A DNA stretch of 64,000 bases, from contig NZ_JANINI010000001.1 of assembly GCF_024580145.1 (NCBI RefSeq), forward strand, positions 445,803-509,802, given 5' to 3'. Origin of the DNA: Methyloversatilis sp. XJ19-49 (lineage in GTDB: Bacteria > Pseudomonadota > Gammaproteobacteria > Burkholderiales > Rhodocyclaceae). A model generated the notes under the pieces. The model was not told where the DNA came from. It saw only the letters and a list, made by a program, of their open reading frames with translations, and made no database searches. The number at the start of each line of letters is the position of its first letter. Positions within the stretch are counted from its first letter, which is position 1. Position numbers and translations under genes: made by a program. This document shows positions 52,660 to 63,137 of this stretch, piece after piece.

Positions 52660-53412
52660 TCAGCGCAGCACTTTGGCTTCATTGCGAAGCTTCGCCACCA
52701 GTTCGGCAACGTCGGCCACTTTCACGCCGGCCTGCCGCTTCGGCGGTTCGGCAACGCTCAGCGTCGTCAGGCGCGGCTTCACGTCCACGCCCAGTTCGTC
52801 GGGCGTCAGCGTATCGAGCGGCTTCTTCTTCGCCTTCATGATGTTGGGCAGGCTGGCATAGCGCGGCTCGTTCAGGCGCAGGTCGGTGCTGATCAGCGCC
52901 GGCAGCGCGACGCTGACCGTCTCCAGCCCGCCGTCGATCTCGCGCGTGACCACGGCGCGACCGTCGGCCAGTTGCACCTTCGATGCGAAGGTCGCCTGTC
53001 CCCAGCCGAGCAGCGCGGCCAGCATCTGACCGGTCTGGTTGGCGTCGTCGTCGATGGCCTGCTTGCCGCAGAAGATCAACTGCGGCGCCTCGCGCTTCGC
53101 CACCGCGGCAAGCAGCTTGGCCACCGCGAGCGGCTGCAGTTCGACCTCGGTACCGACCAGGATGGCGCGGTCGGCGCCGATCGCCATCGCGGCACGCAAG
53201 GTGTCCTGGCAAGCAGAAGTCCCGCAGGACACGACAACCACCTCGCTCACCGTACCGGCCTCGCGCAGCCGCACCGCCTCTTCCACCGCGATTTCGTCGA
53301 ACGGATTCATCGACATCTTCACATTGGCGGTTTCCACGCCGCTGCCATCGGCTGCCACGCGGATCTTCACGTTGTAATCGATCACCCGTTTGACCGGAAC
53401 CAGTGCTTTCAT
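52660..53412 (-). CDS. etfB: Electron transfer flavoprotein beta subunit
   Basis: 250-residue ETF beta chain, binding AMP and forming the dimer with EtfA. Typical segments are [49 protein letters not shown] and the C-terminal KKKPLDTL. The start follows AGGAGG at 53420-53426 on the minus strand. It is the first gene of the etfB-etfA-acyl-CoA dehydrogenase group and is divergent from a TetR regulator; an inverted repeat lies 38 bp upstream of its start. Confidence 0.95.
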   Translation of the reverse strand: MKALVPVKRVIDYNVKIRVAADGSGVETANVKMSMNPFDEIAVEEAVRLREAGTVSEVVVVSCGTSACQDTLRAAMAIGADRAILVGTEVELQPLAVAKLLAAVAKREAPQLIFCGKQAIDDDANQTGQMLAALLGWGQATFASKVQLADGRAVVTREIDGGLETVSVALPALISTDLRLNEPRYASLPNIMKAKKKPLDTLTPDELGVDVKPRLTTLSVAEPPKRQAGVKVADVAELVAKLRNEAKVLR

Positions 53413-53449
53413 CGTTCGCGCCTCCTGCGCCGATAGGTGCTGCCGCGTC

Positions 53450-53465
53450 CATACGGATGCGTATG
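53450..53465. promoter_or_regulatory. Inverted repeat, candidate TetR operator
   Basis: CATACG-GATG-CGTATG (53450-53465) is a perfect 6-bp dyad in the etfB/tetR divergent region. A looser related repeat, CGTACGCTACCGTATG, lies at 53474-53489. Both fit sites for the adjacent TetR protein controlling etfBA and itself; binding is inferred only from position. Confidence 0.5.
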
Positions 53466-53528
53466 TCCAGTTCCGTACGCTACCGTATGCCTGAATCCAT
53501 GGTCAATACCCGAATGCGGAATAGCCTT

Positions 53529-54107
53529 ATGCCGGAATCCGAAACGCTCGTGCCGCGGCCGCAGACAGACCGCGACACCTGGCTGCACGCAGCCACCCAG
53601 ACCCTGGCGGACAGTGGCGTCGACGGCGTCAAGGTCGAAAGCCTCGCGCGTCAGCTCGGGCTGACCAAGGGCAGCTTCTACTGGCACTTCAAGGACCGGC
53701 GCGCGCTGCTCGACGCCCTGCTCGACCACTGGCGAACAGGCCGCATCGACGACATCACGCAGCGCACGCAATGTGCGCCCGGCCACGAGATCGCGCAACT
53801 TCACCACGTGATCGACACCTACAGCCTGGCCCGAAACCAGCGCGGCATGCGCGTGGAACTCGCGATCCGCGACTGGGCGCGCCACGACGCTGCAGCGCAG
53901 TCGGTGATCGACGCCGTCGACGCGGTGCGGCTGGACTGCGCCACCGCACTGTTCGCCGCCGCCGGCCACGGCGCCGATGAAGCCGCCAGCCGCAGCCTGC
54001 TGCTGTACGCGTATGTGTTCGGCCTCGGCATGATGGACGGCGAACGCGAGGCGCTGCGTCCGGCCGCCTCGCGCACCTTCATCGCGCGCCTGATTACCGG
54101 CGGATGA
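53529..54107 (+). CDS. TetR/AcrR-family transcriptional regulator
   Basis: 192 residues. The N-terminal DNA-binding domain has the TetR helix-turn-helix ADSGVDGVKVESLARQLGLT followed by KGSFYWHFKDRRALLDALL; the C-terminal ligand-binding part is all helical and unspecific. ATG at 53529 gives a normal-length N terminus and has a GGAAT-type site; upstream in-frame ATGs (53487, 53499, 53514) cannot be excluded and would overlap the putative operators. Divergent from etfB, it probably represses the acyl-CoA oxidation genes in response to an acyl-CoA or related compound. Confidence 0.85.
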   Translation: MPESETLVPRPQTDRDTWLHAATQTLADSGVDGVKVESLARQLGLTKGSFYWHFKDRRALLDALLDHWRTGRIDDITQRTQCAPGHEIAQLHHVIDTYSLARNQRGMRVELAIRDWARHDAAAQSVIDAVDAVRLDCATALFAAAGHGADEAASRSLLLYAYVFGLGMMDGEREALRPAASRTFIARLITGG

Positions 54108-54243
54108 GTGTTGGCGCACTGAAATACGCGCCGGACTGCGCAATGATGCGCGTCACCCTCGCGGCTGCCGACGGATAATTGCCGCGCTGCCGCATGGCAC
54201 CCGATGCACCGTGCCGCCCCCGAATCCAGAGAAAGGAAAACAG

Positions 54244-55620
54244 ATGTCCTTCCCCGCACCCGAAATTTTCAAGGCCTACGACATCCGCGGCATCGTCGAC
54301 AAGACGCTGACCGCGGAGGCGGTTCGCGCAATCGGCCACGCGCTTGGCTCCGAAGCCGTCAAGCGCGGCCAGCGCACCATCGCGGTCGGCCGTGACGGCC
54401 GGCTGTCGGGGCCCGAACTGGCTGGCGCACTGGCCGCCGGCATTAATGCCGCCGGTGTCGACGTGCTGGACATCGGCTGCGTGCCGACACCGCTTTCTTA
54501 CTTCGCCGCCTTCGATCTGGGCACCGACAGCGCGGTCAGCGTGACCGGCAGTCACAACCCGCCCGACTACAACGGGCTGAAAATGGTGCTCGGCGGCCAG
54601 ACGCTGTACGGCGACATGATCCAGGACCTGCGCCGGCGCATCATCGAGAACGATCTGGTGCATGGCGTGGGCACCACCCGCCATGCCGACGTGCGCGATG
54701 CCTACATCGCCCGCGTGACGTCCGACGTGAAGCTCAAGCGGCCGATGAAGATCGTCATCGACTGCGGCAACGGCGTAGCCGGCGACATCGGCCCGAAGCT
54801 GTTCGAAGCCCTGGGCTGCCAGGTGACGCCGCTGTTCTGCGAGGTCGATGGCCACTTCCCGAACCACCATCCGGATCCGTCGAAGCCGGAAAACCTGGAA
54901 GACCTGATCCGCGTGCTGGCCGCGGGTGACGCCGAAATCGGTCTCGCCTTCGACGGCGACGGCGACCGTCTGGGCGTGGTCACGCGCGACGGCGAAATCA
55001 TCTACCCCGATCGTCAGCTGATGCTGTTCGCCGCCGACGTGCTGTCGCGCCAGCCCGGTGCGCAGATCGTTTATGACGTCAAATGCACGCGTCTGCTCGC
55101 ACCCTGGGTGCGCGAACACGGCGGCGAGCCAATCATGTGGAACACCGGTCACGCGCTGATCAAGGCCAAGCTCAAGCAGAGCGGCGCCGCGCTGGCCGGC
55201 GAAATGAGCGGCCACATGTTCTTCAAGGAACGCTGGTTCGGTTTCGACGACGGCCTGTACGCGGCCGCCCGACTGCTGGAAATCCTGTCCGCGTCGCCGG
55301 ACGGCAACGCCGTGCTGAAGGCACTGCCGACCGCGATTTCGACGCCTGAGCTCAACCTCAAGATGAACGAGGGCGAACCGCATGCATTGATCGCCGAAAT
55401 GCAGCAGTCGGCGGTGTTCGACGGCGCGCGCGAGATCATCAAGATCGACGGCCTGCGCGTCGAGTACGCCGATGGTTTCGGCCTGATGCGCGCCTCGAAC
55501 ACCACGCCGGTCGTCGTGCTGCGCTTCGAAGCCGACACCGATGCCGCGCTGGCCCGCATCCAGTCCGATTTCCGCAGCGTGTTGCTGCGCGCACGGCCGG
55601 ACCTGAAGTTGCCGTTCTGA
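54244..55620 (+). CDS. Phosphomannomutase/phosphoglucomutase
   Basis: 458-residue alpha-D-phosphohexomutase of the AlgC/ManB type, interconverting mannose-1-P/6-P and glucose-1-P/6-P for surface polysaccharide and nucleotide-sugar synthesis. The phosphoserine loop is TGSHNPPDYNGLK, the metal site DGDGDRLG, the sugar-binding loop GEMSGHMFF, and a C-terminal phosphate-binding domain follows (GLRVEYADGFGLMRASNTTP). ATG at 54244 has an AAGGA site; the frame begins 11 codons earlier without support. It could supply sugars for the exopolysaccharide encoded at 14-19 kb, although they are far apart. Confidence 0.92.
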   Translation: MSFPAPEIFKAYDIRGIVDKTLTAEAVRAIGHALGSEAVKRGQRTIAVGRDGRLSGPELAGALAAGINAAGVDVLDIGCVPTPLSYFAAFDLGTDSAVSVTGSHNPPDYNGLKMVLGGQTLYGDMIQDLRRRIIENDLVHGVGTTRHADVRDAYIARVTSDVKLKRPMKIVIDCGNGVAGDIGPKLFEALGCQVTPLFCEVDGHFPNHHPDPSKPENLEDLIRVLAAGDAEIGLAFDGDGDRLGVVTRDGEIIYPDRQLMLFAADVLSRQPGAQIVYDVKCTRLLAPWVREHGGEPIMWNTGHALIKAKLKQSGAALAGEMSGHMFFKERWFGFDDGLYAAARLLEILSASPDGNAVLKALPTAISTPELNLKMNEGEPHALIAEMQQSAVFDGAREIIKIDGLRVEYADGFGLMRASNTTPVVVLRFEADTDAALARIQSDFRSVLLRARPDLKLPF

Positions 55621-55622
55621 GT

Positions 55623-55675
55623 CGGTTGCAGCACCGTCGGCCGGTCGTGCGGATCGGTCGACGGTGCTGCAACCG
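55623..55675. terminator. Long hairpin after the phosphohexomutase gene (candidate terminator)
   Basis: CGGTTGCAGCACCGTCG (55623-55639) pairs perfectly with its inverse at 55659-55675 around a 19-base loop, starting 3 bp after the stop. There is no T-run, so it may stabilise the mRNA 3' end or act with Rho rather than terminate by itself. Confidence 0.45.
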
Positions 55676-55761
55676 GATGCAATCGGTGACACATTTCGTG
55701 TCGTGTGCAAAATAAGAGCTCAAGACCCTCAATCTTGAGTCCGGCATGCCGAAACCGGTAC

Positions 55762-56997
55762 ATGCCGAATAACAACACCTCCACTTCCATCTTCGTCGGG
55801 CGCCAGCCCATCCTCGACAGGAAGGGCGCCTTGTACGCCTACGAACTGCTGTTCCGCTCGGGCCAGATGGATCATGCGGAATTCAGCAGCGACATGAGTG
55901 CAACCGCCCGCGTGATCACCACGGTGTTCAACGAACTGGGTCTGGAAAATTCGCTCGGCAACGCCTTCGGCTTCATCAACGTCAGCGAAGAAATGCTGAT
56001 GTCCGAAGCGATCGAGTTGCTGCCGCCGGACAAGATCGTCATCGAACTGCTGGAAACGATCCCGCCGACGCCAGTGGTCATCGAGCGCGCGCGGGACCTG
56101 GTGGCCAAGGGCTTCCGTCTGGCGCTCGACGACGTGCTCAGCCTGGAAGACGACTTCCGGCCGCTCATCGAAATCGCATCCTTCGTCAAGATCGACCTGA
56201 TGGGCGTTGATCCGGACATGCTGCCAGGCATCGTCAACAGCTTCAAACCCTACAAGGCGAAACTTCTGGCCGAAAAGGTCGACAGCGCCGAACAGGCCCA
56301 GCGCTGCAACGAACTCGGCTTTGCCTACTTCCAGGGTTACTTCTTCGCCCGCCCCAGCGTGCTGAGCACACGCGCACTGAAATCGAGTGAAACGACGCTG
56401 CTGCGACTGCTCGGCCTGGTCATGGGCGACGCGGAAACGATCGAAATGGAACCGCTGATCAAGCAGGAGCCGGCACTGCTGGTGAACCTGATGCGGGTTT
56501 CGAACTCGATCGGCAATGGCGGCCGCCAGATTTCGTCCGCGCGCGAGGCCATCACGCTGCTCGGGCGCACGCAGTTGCAGCGCTGGCTGCAATTGTTGCT
56601 GTTCTGCCCGCAAGGCAGCGAGCAGGCCGGCGGCCCGCTGCTTGCAATGGTGGCCACCCGCGCCCGCACCATGGAGCTGCTGGCGGAAAGGTGCGACAGC
56701 CGTGATTGCGACCCGGAATGCGCCTTTCTGACTGGCATCCTTTCGCTGCTGCCGGCGCTGCTCGGCGTGCGGATGGACGAAATTCTGAAGACCCTGACGG
56801 TGGCATCCTCAATCCAGGATGCCCTGAATGATGGCTCGGGCAACCTCGGCGCACTGCTTACGCTGATGCGCAACTGGGAGAACAACGCGCTGCACGAGTT
56901 CGCGCTCACGCTCAGTCGATTGCCGGCGCTCGGTCTGAGCGATTTCACGAACGCGACCTCCGAATCCATGACCTGGGCGGCAACGCTCGGCCAATAA
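55762..56997 (+). CDS. EAL-HDOD signalling protein (YuxH type)
   Basis: 411 residues: an EAL-like domain (about 10-210) then an HDOD domain (about 215-400). EAL landmarks are YELLFRSG in place of EAL, NVSEEML, ELLETIPPT, LALDDV, FVKIDLMG, AEKVDS and the C-terminal YFQGYFFARP. Several metal ligands are kept but the DDFG loop is DDVL, so c-di-GMP hydrolysis is doubtful and a binding role more likely. The HDOD part keeps no HD metal pair. ATG at 55762 starts just before IFVGRQPILD, the family N terminus. A second HDOD gene follows after 24 bp. Confidence 0.85.
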   Translation: MPNNNTSTSIFVGRQPILDRKGALYAYELLFRSGQMDHAEFSSDMSATARVITTVFNELGLENSLGNAFGFINVSEEMLMSEAIELLPPDKIVIELLETIPPTPVVIERARDLVAKGFRLALDDVLSLEDDFRPLIEIASFVKIDLMGVDPDMLPGIVNSFKPYKAKLLAEKVDSAEQAQRCNELGFAYFQGYFFARPSVLSTRALKSSETTLLRLLGLVMGDAETIEMEPLIKQEPALLVNLMRVSNSIGNGGRQISSAREAITLLGRTQLQRWLQLLLFCPQGSEQAGGPLLAMVATRARTMELLAERCDSRDCDPECAFLTGILSLLPALLGVRMDEILKTLTVASSIQDALNDGSGNLGALLTLMRNWENNALHEFALTLSRLPALGLSDFTNATSESMTWAATLGQ

Positions 56998-57021
56998 CCA
57001 GAACGCACAAAGGACGATTGC

Positions 57022-57849
57022 ATGAACGCAATGGAACGCATCTTCAGTGCCACCGCGCAGCTCCCGGTCATTCCACGGGTGGTGCAGAAGATGATCGACA
57101 CGCTGAAACATGAAGATGCCGATCTGCAGCCGTTGATCGCCGATATCCGGCTCGACCCGGTCATCAGCGCGCGCGTGCTGCGCATTGCCAATTCGGGCTT
57201 CTACGGCAGCCGCCGCACGGTGGGCTCGATCGACGATGCAGTCCGCCTGGTCGGTACGCGCGTGCTGCGCACACTGGTCATTTCGGCCGGGGTCAGCAGC
57301 GCATTTCCGAAGGTACCGGGTGTTGACCTGAAGGACTTCTGGCGCCACGCATTGATGACCGCCAGCGCCAACGCACTGCTGGCGCGCCATGCCGGCGAAA
57401 ATGCCGACAACGCCTACGTCGCCGGCCTGATGCACCGGCTGGGCCAGCTGATGATCCACATCGCATTTCCGCGCATGGCCGAGGAAATCGCAAGTGACTG
57501 TCATGGATTCAGCGTCAGCGAGCGCGCGGCCGTTGAGCACCTGAAGCTGCATACCAACCACTGCGAAGTGGGCGCCGAACTGGCGGCGCGCTGGAACTTT
57601 CCCGATGACGTCGCCCTGGCCATGCAGTACTACTGCCAGCCGCATCACGACAGCGCCACGCGCCTCGCGCGACTGACCAATGTCGCCGCCCAGATCGCGA
57701 CGGAAATCGATGACGACGTCAAGCCCGAGGACATCGCCGGGCATCTGAACCGCAGCATCACCGACCTGTGCGGCCTGGACCGCACGGCCATCCTGCCCGA
57801 CATCGAGTACTGCGCGGAACACGCGGCGGAAGCGGAACTGGCACTTTGA
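57022..57849 (+). CDS. HDOD-domain protein
   Basis: 275 residues, cytoplasmic, almost entirely one HDOD domain: LPVIPRVVQKMIDTLKHEDA, LQPLIADIRLDPVISARVLR, IANSGFYGSRRTVGSIDDAV and a helical C-terminal part with VAGLMHRLGQLMI. HDOD proteins lack the HD phosphohydrolase site and act as scaffolds in signalling or stress responses; here the pairing with an EAL-HDOD protein suggests one c-di-GMP-related module. The ATG follows an AAAGGA site. The effector or partner is unknown. Confidence 0.88.
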   Translation: MNAMERIFSATAQLPVIPRVVQKMIDTLKHEDADLQPLIADIRLDPVISARVLRIANSGFYGSRRTVGSIDDAVRLVGTRVLRTLVISAGVSSAFPKVPGVDLKDFWRHALMTASANALLARHAGENADNAYVAGLMHRLGQLMIHIAFPRMAEEIASDCHGFSVSERAAVEHLKLHTNHCEVGAELAARWNFPDDVALAMQYYCQPHHDSATRLARLTNVAAQIATEIDDDVKPEDIAGHLNRSITDLCGLDRTAILPDIEYCAEHAAEAELAL

Positions 57850-57886
57850 CCGATTGCCGGCCGATGCAGACCGCCGGCCGGCCGAT

Positions 57887-58186
57887 TCAGCGCATCTTCG
57901 GATTCAGCGTGCCGCGGTTGTAGTCCTTGTCGCCGGGCATCAGCACGCGGGTGCCGAACCAGCCGCCCTGCGCGCCTTCCGGCCGAAGGTGGTTTTCCGG
58001 GTAGGTGTCGGCGATCTTCTTCGCCTCGGCCTGCTTCGCCTGATCGACGAACTTCCAGCGCCCGTCCGGCATCAGCTGCACCTTCTCGCCGGTTGCGGTG
58101 GTCGCCTCGATCATCGTGCCTTCGCCGGCCTGCACGAGCCCGCCGGCGACGAGCGCCAGCGCCATGAACATCATCCGTTTCATCAC
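57887..58186 (-). CDS. Small secreted protein (DUF3157-like)
   Basis: 99 residues with a signal peptide (core [15 protein letters not shown], cleavage near residue 20). The mature part holds [16 protein letters not shown], a short beta motif that recalls DUF3157 proteins, and a C terminus rich in Gly, Pro and Asn ([11 protein letters not shown]). The ATG overlaps the alaS stop by 4 bp (ATGA), so it is translated behind alaS, a curious partner for an exported protein. The role is unknown. Confidence 0.65.
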   Translation of the reverse strand: MMKRMMFMALALVAGGLVQAGEGTMIEATTATGEKVQLMPDGRWKFVDQAKQAEAKKIADTYPENHLRPEGAQGGWFGTRVLMPGDKDYNRGTLNPKMR

Positions 58187-60798
58187 AGCCTGCCCTCCAC
58201 CCAGTTCGCGACACCGGCCAGTGCCGCCGCGAGGTTTTCCGGCTGCGTGCCGCCGGCCTGCGCCATGTCCGGCTTGCCACCGCCCTTGCCGCCGACCTGT
58301 GCCGCAACGAAATTGACCAGTTCGCCGGCCTTCACCTTCGCCGTCAGGTCCGGCGTGACGCCGGCGATCAGACTCACCTTGCCGTCGTTGACCGCGGCCA
58401 GCACGATGGCAGCCGAACCGAGCTTGTCGCGCAGCTTGTCCAGCGTTTCGCGCAACGCCGGCACATCGGCGCCTTCCATCACCGCCGCCAGCACCTTCGC
58501 ACTGCCGATGGTCACGGCCTGCGCCGCCAGATCGTCGCCCTGGCTCGATGCCAGCTTGCTCTTCAGCCGGACCAGCTCCTTCTCCAGCACCCGCACGTGA
58601 TCCAGCGTCTGCGCAATCTTGGCCGGCAGTTCAGCCGGCGGCGCCTTGAAAGCCGCAGCCGCCTGCGCGACCAGCCGGTCCTGTCCCTGCACGAAGCCGA
58701 CGGCGTTTTCGCCGGTGATGGCCTCGACCCGGCGCACGCCTGCCGCGACGCCCGCTTCGACCGTGATCTTGAACAGTCCGATGTCGCCGGTGCGCGCCAC
58801 GTGGGTGCCGCCACACAGTTCGCGCGATGAGCCGATGTCGAGCACGCGCACCTCGTCGCCGTACTTTTCGCCGAACAACATCATCGCGCCGGTCTTCTGC
58901 GCGTCCTCGATCGACATCACACGCGCCTGCGTTGCCGCATTGGCGAGGATTTCCGCGTTGACGATGCGCTCGACGCGGGCGATCTGGTCGTCGGTCATGG
59001 GCGCGTGATGCACGAAGTCGAAGCGCGTCTTGTCGGCATCGACCAGCGAACCCTTCTGCGCCACATGTTCTCCGAGTACCTCGCGCAACGCCTTGTGCAT
59101 CAGGTGCGTGACCGAGTGGTTGCGCGCGGTGGCGGCGCGGGCGCGCACATCGACGCGCGCGCTGACCGTGTCGCCGACTGCCAGACGGCCGGTGCCAACC
59201 ACGCCGTGATGGCCGAACACCGCCGCCTGGATCTTCAGCGTGTCCTCGACGTTGAAGATGCCCTGCGCGCCGCGCAGCTCGCCGCGGTCACCGACCTGAC
59301 CGCCGGATTCGGCATAGAAAGGCGTGTCGTCGAGCACCACGACGCCCAGTTCGCCCTCGTGCAGCGACTCGACCGGCGCGCCATCGCGGTAAAGCGCCAG
59401 CACCCTGCCCTGTGCATCCAGCTTGTCATAGCCGTGGAAGGCGGTCGCCGCGCCGTCGTATTCGAGCGCGGTGGCCATGCGAAACTTGCCGGCGGCGCGC
59501 GCCTGGTCCTTCTGACGAGCCATTGCGGCGTCAAAGCCGGCCTGATCGACGGTGACGGAACGCTCACGGCAGATGTCTGCCGTCAGGTCGAGCGGGAAGC
59601 CGTAGGTGTCGTGCAGCTTGAACGCGGTTTCGCCATCCAGTGCGGTGCCCTCGGGCAGCGCGCTCAGCGCCGATTCGAGGATGGACATGCCGTTTTCGAT
59701 GGTCGCGAAGAAGCGCTCTTCCTCCTGCCGCAGCACGTCCATCACCTTCTGCTGCGCCGCGGCCAGATCCGGATAGGCGCTGCCCATCTGCGCCACCAGG
59801 TCCGGCACCATGCGGTGGAAAAACGCGGCGCGCGCGCCGAGCTTGTAGCCGTGACGGATGGCGCGGCGGATGATGCGGCGCAGCACGTAGCCGCGCCCCT
59901 CGTTGCCCGGGATGACGCCATCGGCGATCAGGAAGGAACAGGCGCGGATGTGGTCGGCCAGCACCTTCAACGACGGATTGTCGAGATCGGCGGTGTGCGT
60001 TTCGCGCGCGGCGGCGGCGATCAGCACGACGAACAGGTCGATTTCGTAATTGCTGTGCACATGCTGCAGCACGGCAGCGATGCGCTCCAGCCCCATGCCG
60101 GTGTCGACACTGGGCTTGGGCAGCGGATGCAGCACGCCGGCTTCATCGCGGTTGTACTGCATGAACACGTTGTTCCAGATTTCGATGTAGCGGTCGCCGT
60201 CTTCATCAGGGGACCCCGGCGGGCCGCCCGGAATGTCTTCACCGTGGTCGTAGAAGATTTCCGTGCACGGGCCGCACGGGCCGGTGTCGCCCATCATCCA
60301 GAAGTTGTCGGACGCGTAGCGCGCGCCCTTGTTGTCGCCGATGCGTACGATGCGCTCGACCGGCACGCCGATCCGGTCGCGCCAGATCGCATAGGCTTCG
60401 TCGTCCTCGGCGTACACCGTGACCCACAGCTTGTCCGCCGGCAGCTTGAACACTCCGGTCAGCAGTTCCCACGCGTAATCGATGGCGTCCTGCTTGAAAT
60501 AGTCGCCGAAGCTGAAGTTGCCCAGCATTTCGAAGAAGGTGTGGTGGCGCGCGGTATAGCCGACGTTCTCCAGGTCGTTGTGCTTGCCGCCGGCGCGCAC
60601 ACATTTCTGCGACGTGGTCGCGCGGTTGTAGCTGCGCTTGTCGAAGCCGAGGAACACGTCCTTGAACTGGTTCATGCCGGCGTTGGTGAACAGCAGCGTC
60701 GGGTCTTCGTGCGGCACGAGCGAACTGGACGCCACGATCTGGTGGCCCTTGGACGCGAAGAAATTCAGGAAGGCGGAGCGGATGTCGGCGCTGGTCAT
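58183..60798 (-). CDS. alaS: Alanyl-tRNA synthetase
   Basis: 871-residue class II synthetase charging tRNA-Ala. The catalytic domain begins [20 protein letters not shown] and contains [15 protein letters not shown] and [17 protein letters not shown]. The editing domain has [11 protein letters not shown] (HxxxH) and [13 protein letters not shown] (CxxxH). A DHHA1-type C-terminal domain with [15 protein letters not shown] follows. ATG at 60798 is the family start; a TTG three codons upstream is not used. The length is normal. It overlaps a small secreted-protein gene downstream and is divergent from glpK. Confidence 0.97.
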   Translation of the reverse strand: MTSADIRSAFLNFFASKGHQIVASSSLVPHEDPTLLFTNAGMNQFKDVFLGFDKRSYNRATTSQKCVRAGGKHNDLENVGYTARHHTFFEMLGNFSFGDYFKQDAIDYAWELLTGVFKLPADKLWVTVYAEDDEAYAIWRDRIGVPVERIVRIGDNKGARYASDNFWMMGDTGPCGPCTEIFYDHGEDIPGGPPGSPDEDGDRYIEIWNNVFMQYNRDEAGVLHPLPKPSVDTGMGLERIAAVLQHVHSNYEIDLFVVLIAAAARETHTADLDNPSLKVLADHIRACSFLIADGVIPGNEGRGYVLRRIIRRAIRHGYKLGARAAFFHRMVPDLVAQMGSAYPDLAAAQQKVMDVLRQEEERFFATIENGMSILESALSALPEGTALDGETAFKLHDTYGFPLDLTADICRERSVTVDQAGFDAAMARQKDQARAAGKFRMATALEYDGAATAFHGYDKLDAQGRVLALYRDGAPVESLHEGELGVVVLDDTPFYAESGGQVGDRGELRGAQGIFNVEDTLKIQAAVFGHHGVVGTGRLAVGDTVSARVDVRARAATARNHSVTHLMHKALREVLGEHVAQKGSLVDADKTRFDFVHHAPMTDDQIARVERIVNAEILANAATQARVMSIEDAQKTGAMMLFGEKYGDEVRVLDIGSSRELCGGTHVARTGDIGLFKITVEAGVAAGVRRVEAITGENAVGFVQGQDRLVAQAAAAFKAPPAELPAKIAQTLDHVRVLEKELVRLKSKLASSQGDDLAAQAVTIGSAKVLAAVMEGADVPALRETLDKLRDKLGSAAIVLAAVNDGKVSLIAGVTPDLTAKVKAGELVNFVAAQVGGKGGGKPDMAQAGGTQPENLAAALAGVANWVEGRL

Positions 60799-60920
60799 GG
60801 TCGGCAATGGGGAATCAGGAGAGCGCTAAACTGCGCGAAACAGCCGCAGATTCTAGCATTCCGCCCGCAGCGCCCGATGGCTGCGCTGCCGTGGATACGA
60901 CAGGCGGACAAGGAGAAGAC

Positions 60921-62393
60921 ATGCGCTACATCCTCGCCCTCGATCAGGGCACGACCAGCTCGCGCGCGCTGCTGTTCGACACCGACAGCCGCATCGTTGC
61001 GATGGCGCAGCGCGAACTGCCGCAGCACTACCCGCAGCCCGGCTGGGTGGAACACGACGCCCGGCGCATCTGGACCGATACCGTCGACTGCGTGAAGGAG
61101 GCGCTGATGCGCGCCGCGCTTGCGCCGACCGACATCGCCGCAATCGGCATCACCAATCAGCGCGAAACCGTCGTGCTGTGGGACCGCACGACCGGCGAGC
61201 CGCTGGGCCCGGTCATCGTCTGGCAGGACCGGCGCACGGCGGAGGTCTGCGCCCGCCTCAAGGACGACGGCGACGAGGACGCGGTGCGCGCGAAGACCGG
61301 CCTGGTGCTGGACCCCTACTTTTCGGCCAGCAAGATTGCCTGGCTGCTCGACCACCTGCCCGGCGCCCGCGAACGCGCGCTGCGCGGCGAACTGGCCTGC
61401 GGCACGATGGACAGCTGGCTGGTGTGGCAGCTCACCGACGGGCGCACGCATCTGACCGACCTCACGAACGCCAGCCGCACCCAGCTGCTGGACATCCACA
61501 CCGGCCAGTGGGACGACGGCCTGCTCGAACTGTTCGCGATTCCGCGTGTGCTGCTGCCGCGCGTGGTGCCGTCCAGCGGTGTCCTGGCGGAAACCGGCGC
61601 TGCGCTGTTCGGCCGCGCGCTGCCGATTACCGGCATCGCCGGCGACCAGCAGGCGGCACTTTACGGGCAGGGCTGCACGGCGCAGGGGCTGGCCAAGAAT
61701 ACCTACGGCACCGGCTGTTTCATGCTCATGCATACCGGTGAACAGGCCATCGCGTCGCGCCACGGTCTGCTGACCACCTGTGCGGCGCAGACGTCGGCGC
61801 GCATCGAATACGCGCTCGAAGGCAGCGTGTTCGTGACCGGGGCGCTGGTGCAGTGGCTGCGCGACGGGCTGGGGCTGATCGCCCGCTCGGGCGACATCGA
61901 GGCGCTCGCGGGCAGCGTGCCGGACAGCGCCGGCGTCACCCTCGTGCCGGCCTTCACCGGCCTGGGCGCACCGCACTGGTCGGCCGAAGCGCGCGGCGCA
62001 ATCTATGGCCTGACGCGCGGCACCACACGCGCCCACATCGCGCGCGCCGCGCTCGAAGCCATCGCGCTGCAGACGCTGGATGTGATGCGGGCGATGGAAG
62101 CCGATGCCGGTGCGTCGCTGCGAGAACTGCGCGTCGATGGCGGCGGCACGGTCAATACCCTGCTGATGCAGATGCAGGCCGACCTGCTCGGCTGCGCGGT
62201 GCGCGTGGCGCCGGCGGCCGAAACCACGGCACTCGGTGCAGCGCGGCTGGCGGCGCTGGGCGCAGGCATCGCGATGCAGACGGCAGCCGACGACGGTCGG
62301 CTTTACCTGCCGTCGGGCGCGTCAGGCGCCGCGCTGATCGCACAATGGCGGGCCGCGCTGCATGCCACGCTGGATCATGTGCAGCAGCGCTGA
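60921..62393 (+). CDS. glpK: Glycerol kinase
   Basis: 490-residue FGGY kinase converting glycerol to glycerol-3-phosphate. Motifs are [14 protein letters not shown] near the N terminus, [47 protein letters not shown] and the C-terminal ATP site [20 protein letters not shown] at 60921 follows AAGGAG at good spacing; the frame is open upstream into the alaS divergent region without support. It converges on, and overlaps by 19 bp, a glycerophosphodiesterase gene, so the glycerol-phosphate functions are neighbours on opposite strands. Confidence 0.97.
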   Translation: MRYILALDQGTTSSRALLFDTDSRIVAMAQRELPQHYPQPGWVEHDARRIWTDTVDCVKEALMRAALAPTDIAAIGITNQRETVVLWDRTTGEPLGPVIVWQDRRTAEVCARLKDDGDEDAVRAKTGLVLDPYFSASKIAWLLDHLPGARERALRGELACGTMDSWLVWQLTDGRTHLTDLTNASRTQLLDIHTGQWDDGLLELFAIPRVLLPRVVPSSGVLAETGAALFGRALPITGIAGDQQAALYGQGCTAQGLAKNTYGTGCFMLMHTGEQAIASRHGLLTTCAAQTSARIEYALEGSVFVTGALVQWLRDGLGLIARSGDIEALAGSVPDSAGVTLVPAFTGLGAPHWSAEARGAIYGLTRGTTRAHIARAALEAIALQTLDVMRAMEADAGASLRELRVDGGGTVNTLLMQMQADLLGCAVRVAPAAETTALGAARLAALGAGIAMQTAADDGRLYLPSGASGAALIAQWRAALHATLDHVQQR

Positions 62394-63127
62394 GGCAGGT
62401 CGAGCATGTCGGTAAACAGACCGGCCACACCGGCCGCAATCAGCTCACGGGCACGCGCAGCGTCATTCACCGTATAGCACAGCAGCGGCACGCCTGTTTC
62501 GCGCACCACCCGGAGTTGCTGAACATCGAGCGCCGACTGGTCGCAGTGCACCGACAGCGCGCCGTGCGCGCGCACTTGGGCCGCCCAGTCTTCGGGCAGC
62601 CGTTCGAACAGCAGGCCGCGCGGAAGATCGGGCGCCGACTCGCGCGCCGACTCGAGGGCGTCCATCGAGAACGAGGACAGCAGCGGCGGCCGTACGCCGG
62701 CAGGCCAGCGCGCCGCGACCGCGTGCGCGACGACTTCGCCGGTGCGACGATCGAAGCCGGTGGCCGGCTTGATTTCGATGTTGGCGGTGATGTCCAGCGC
62801 GAGCAGGCAATCGAGCGCCTGATCCAGCGTCGGAATGCGTTCTCCGGCGAAGGTCGGGCCGTGCCAGCGCCCGGCATCGAGTTGCCGCAGCGCGTTGGCG
62901 TTGTGTGCGCTGACATTGCCCACGCCGTCCGTCGTGCGCTCCAGCGTTTCGTCATGAATCAGCAGCGGCACGTCATCGCGGCTCAGCATGACGTCGAACT
63001 CGACCATGCCGAAGCCGGCTGCCGCGCCGGTGCGGATCGCGGCGAGCGTGTTTTCCGGTGCCGCCGAGCCACCGCCGCGATGGGCGATCCACAGCGGATA
63101 GGACCAGGGCGACCGCCTGGACGTCAT
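62375..63127 (-). CDS. ugpQ: Glycerophosphodiester phosphodiesterase (UgpQ-like)
   Basis: 250-residue cytoplasmic GDPD hydrolysing glycerophosphodiesters to glycerol-3-phosphate and an alcohol. Active-site elements are [17 protein letters not shown] (His/Arg and Glu), [19 protein letters not shown] (metal ligands and second catalytic His) and NIEIKP. No signal peptide, as in UgpQ rather than periplasmic GlpQ. It sits downstream of a ugpB-like gene and a small gene on the same strand, consistent with a G3P/diester uptake operon, and overlaps convergent glpK. Confidence 0.92.
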   Translation of the reverse strand: MTSRRSPWSYPLWIAHRGGGSAAPENTLAAIRTGAAAGFGMVEFDVMLSRDDVPLLIHDETLERTTDGVGNVSAHNANALRQLDAGRWHGPTFAGERIPTLDQALDCLLALDITANIEIKPATGFDRRTGEVVAHAVAARWPAGVRPPLLSSFSMDALESARESAPDLPRGLLFERLPEDWAAQVRAHGALSVHCDQSALDVQQLRVVRETGVPLLCYTVNDAARARELIAAGVAGLFTDMLDLPQRCCT

Positions 63128-63137
63128 CGGGTCGGCT

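Noticed and set aside
50467-53436. Open frame of 989 codons on the plus strand opposite acyl-CoA dehydrogenase and etfAB
   Set aside because: Antisense shadow of three clear genes; its translation is rich in Arg, His and Gln without any domain, as expected in GC-rich DNA.
59005-61095. Open frame of 696 codons opposite alaS
   Set aside because: Shadow of alaS, running on into the glpK start region in the wrong frame.
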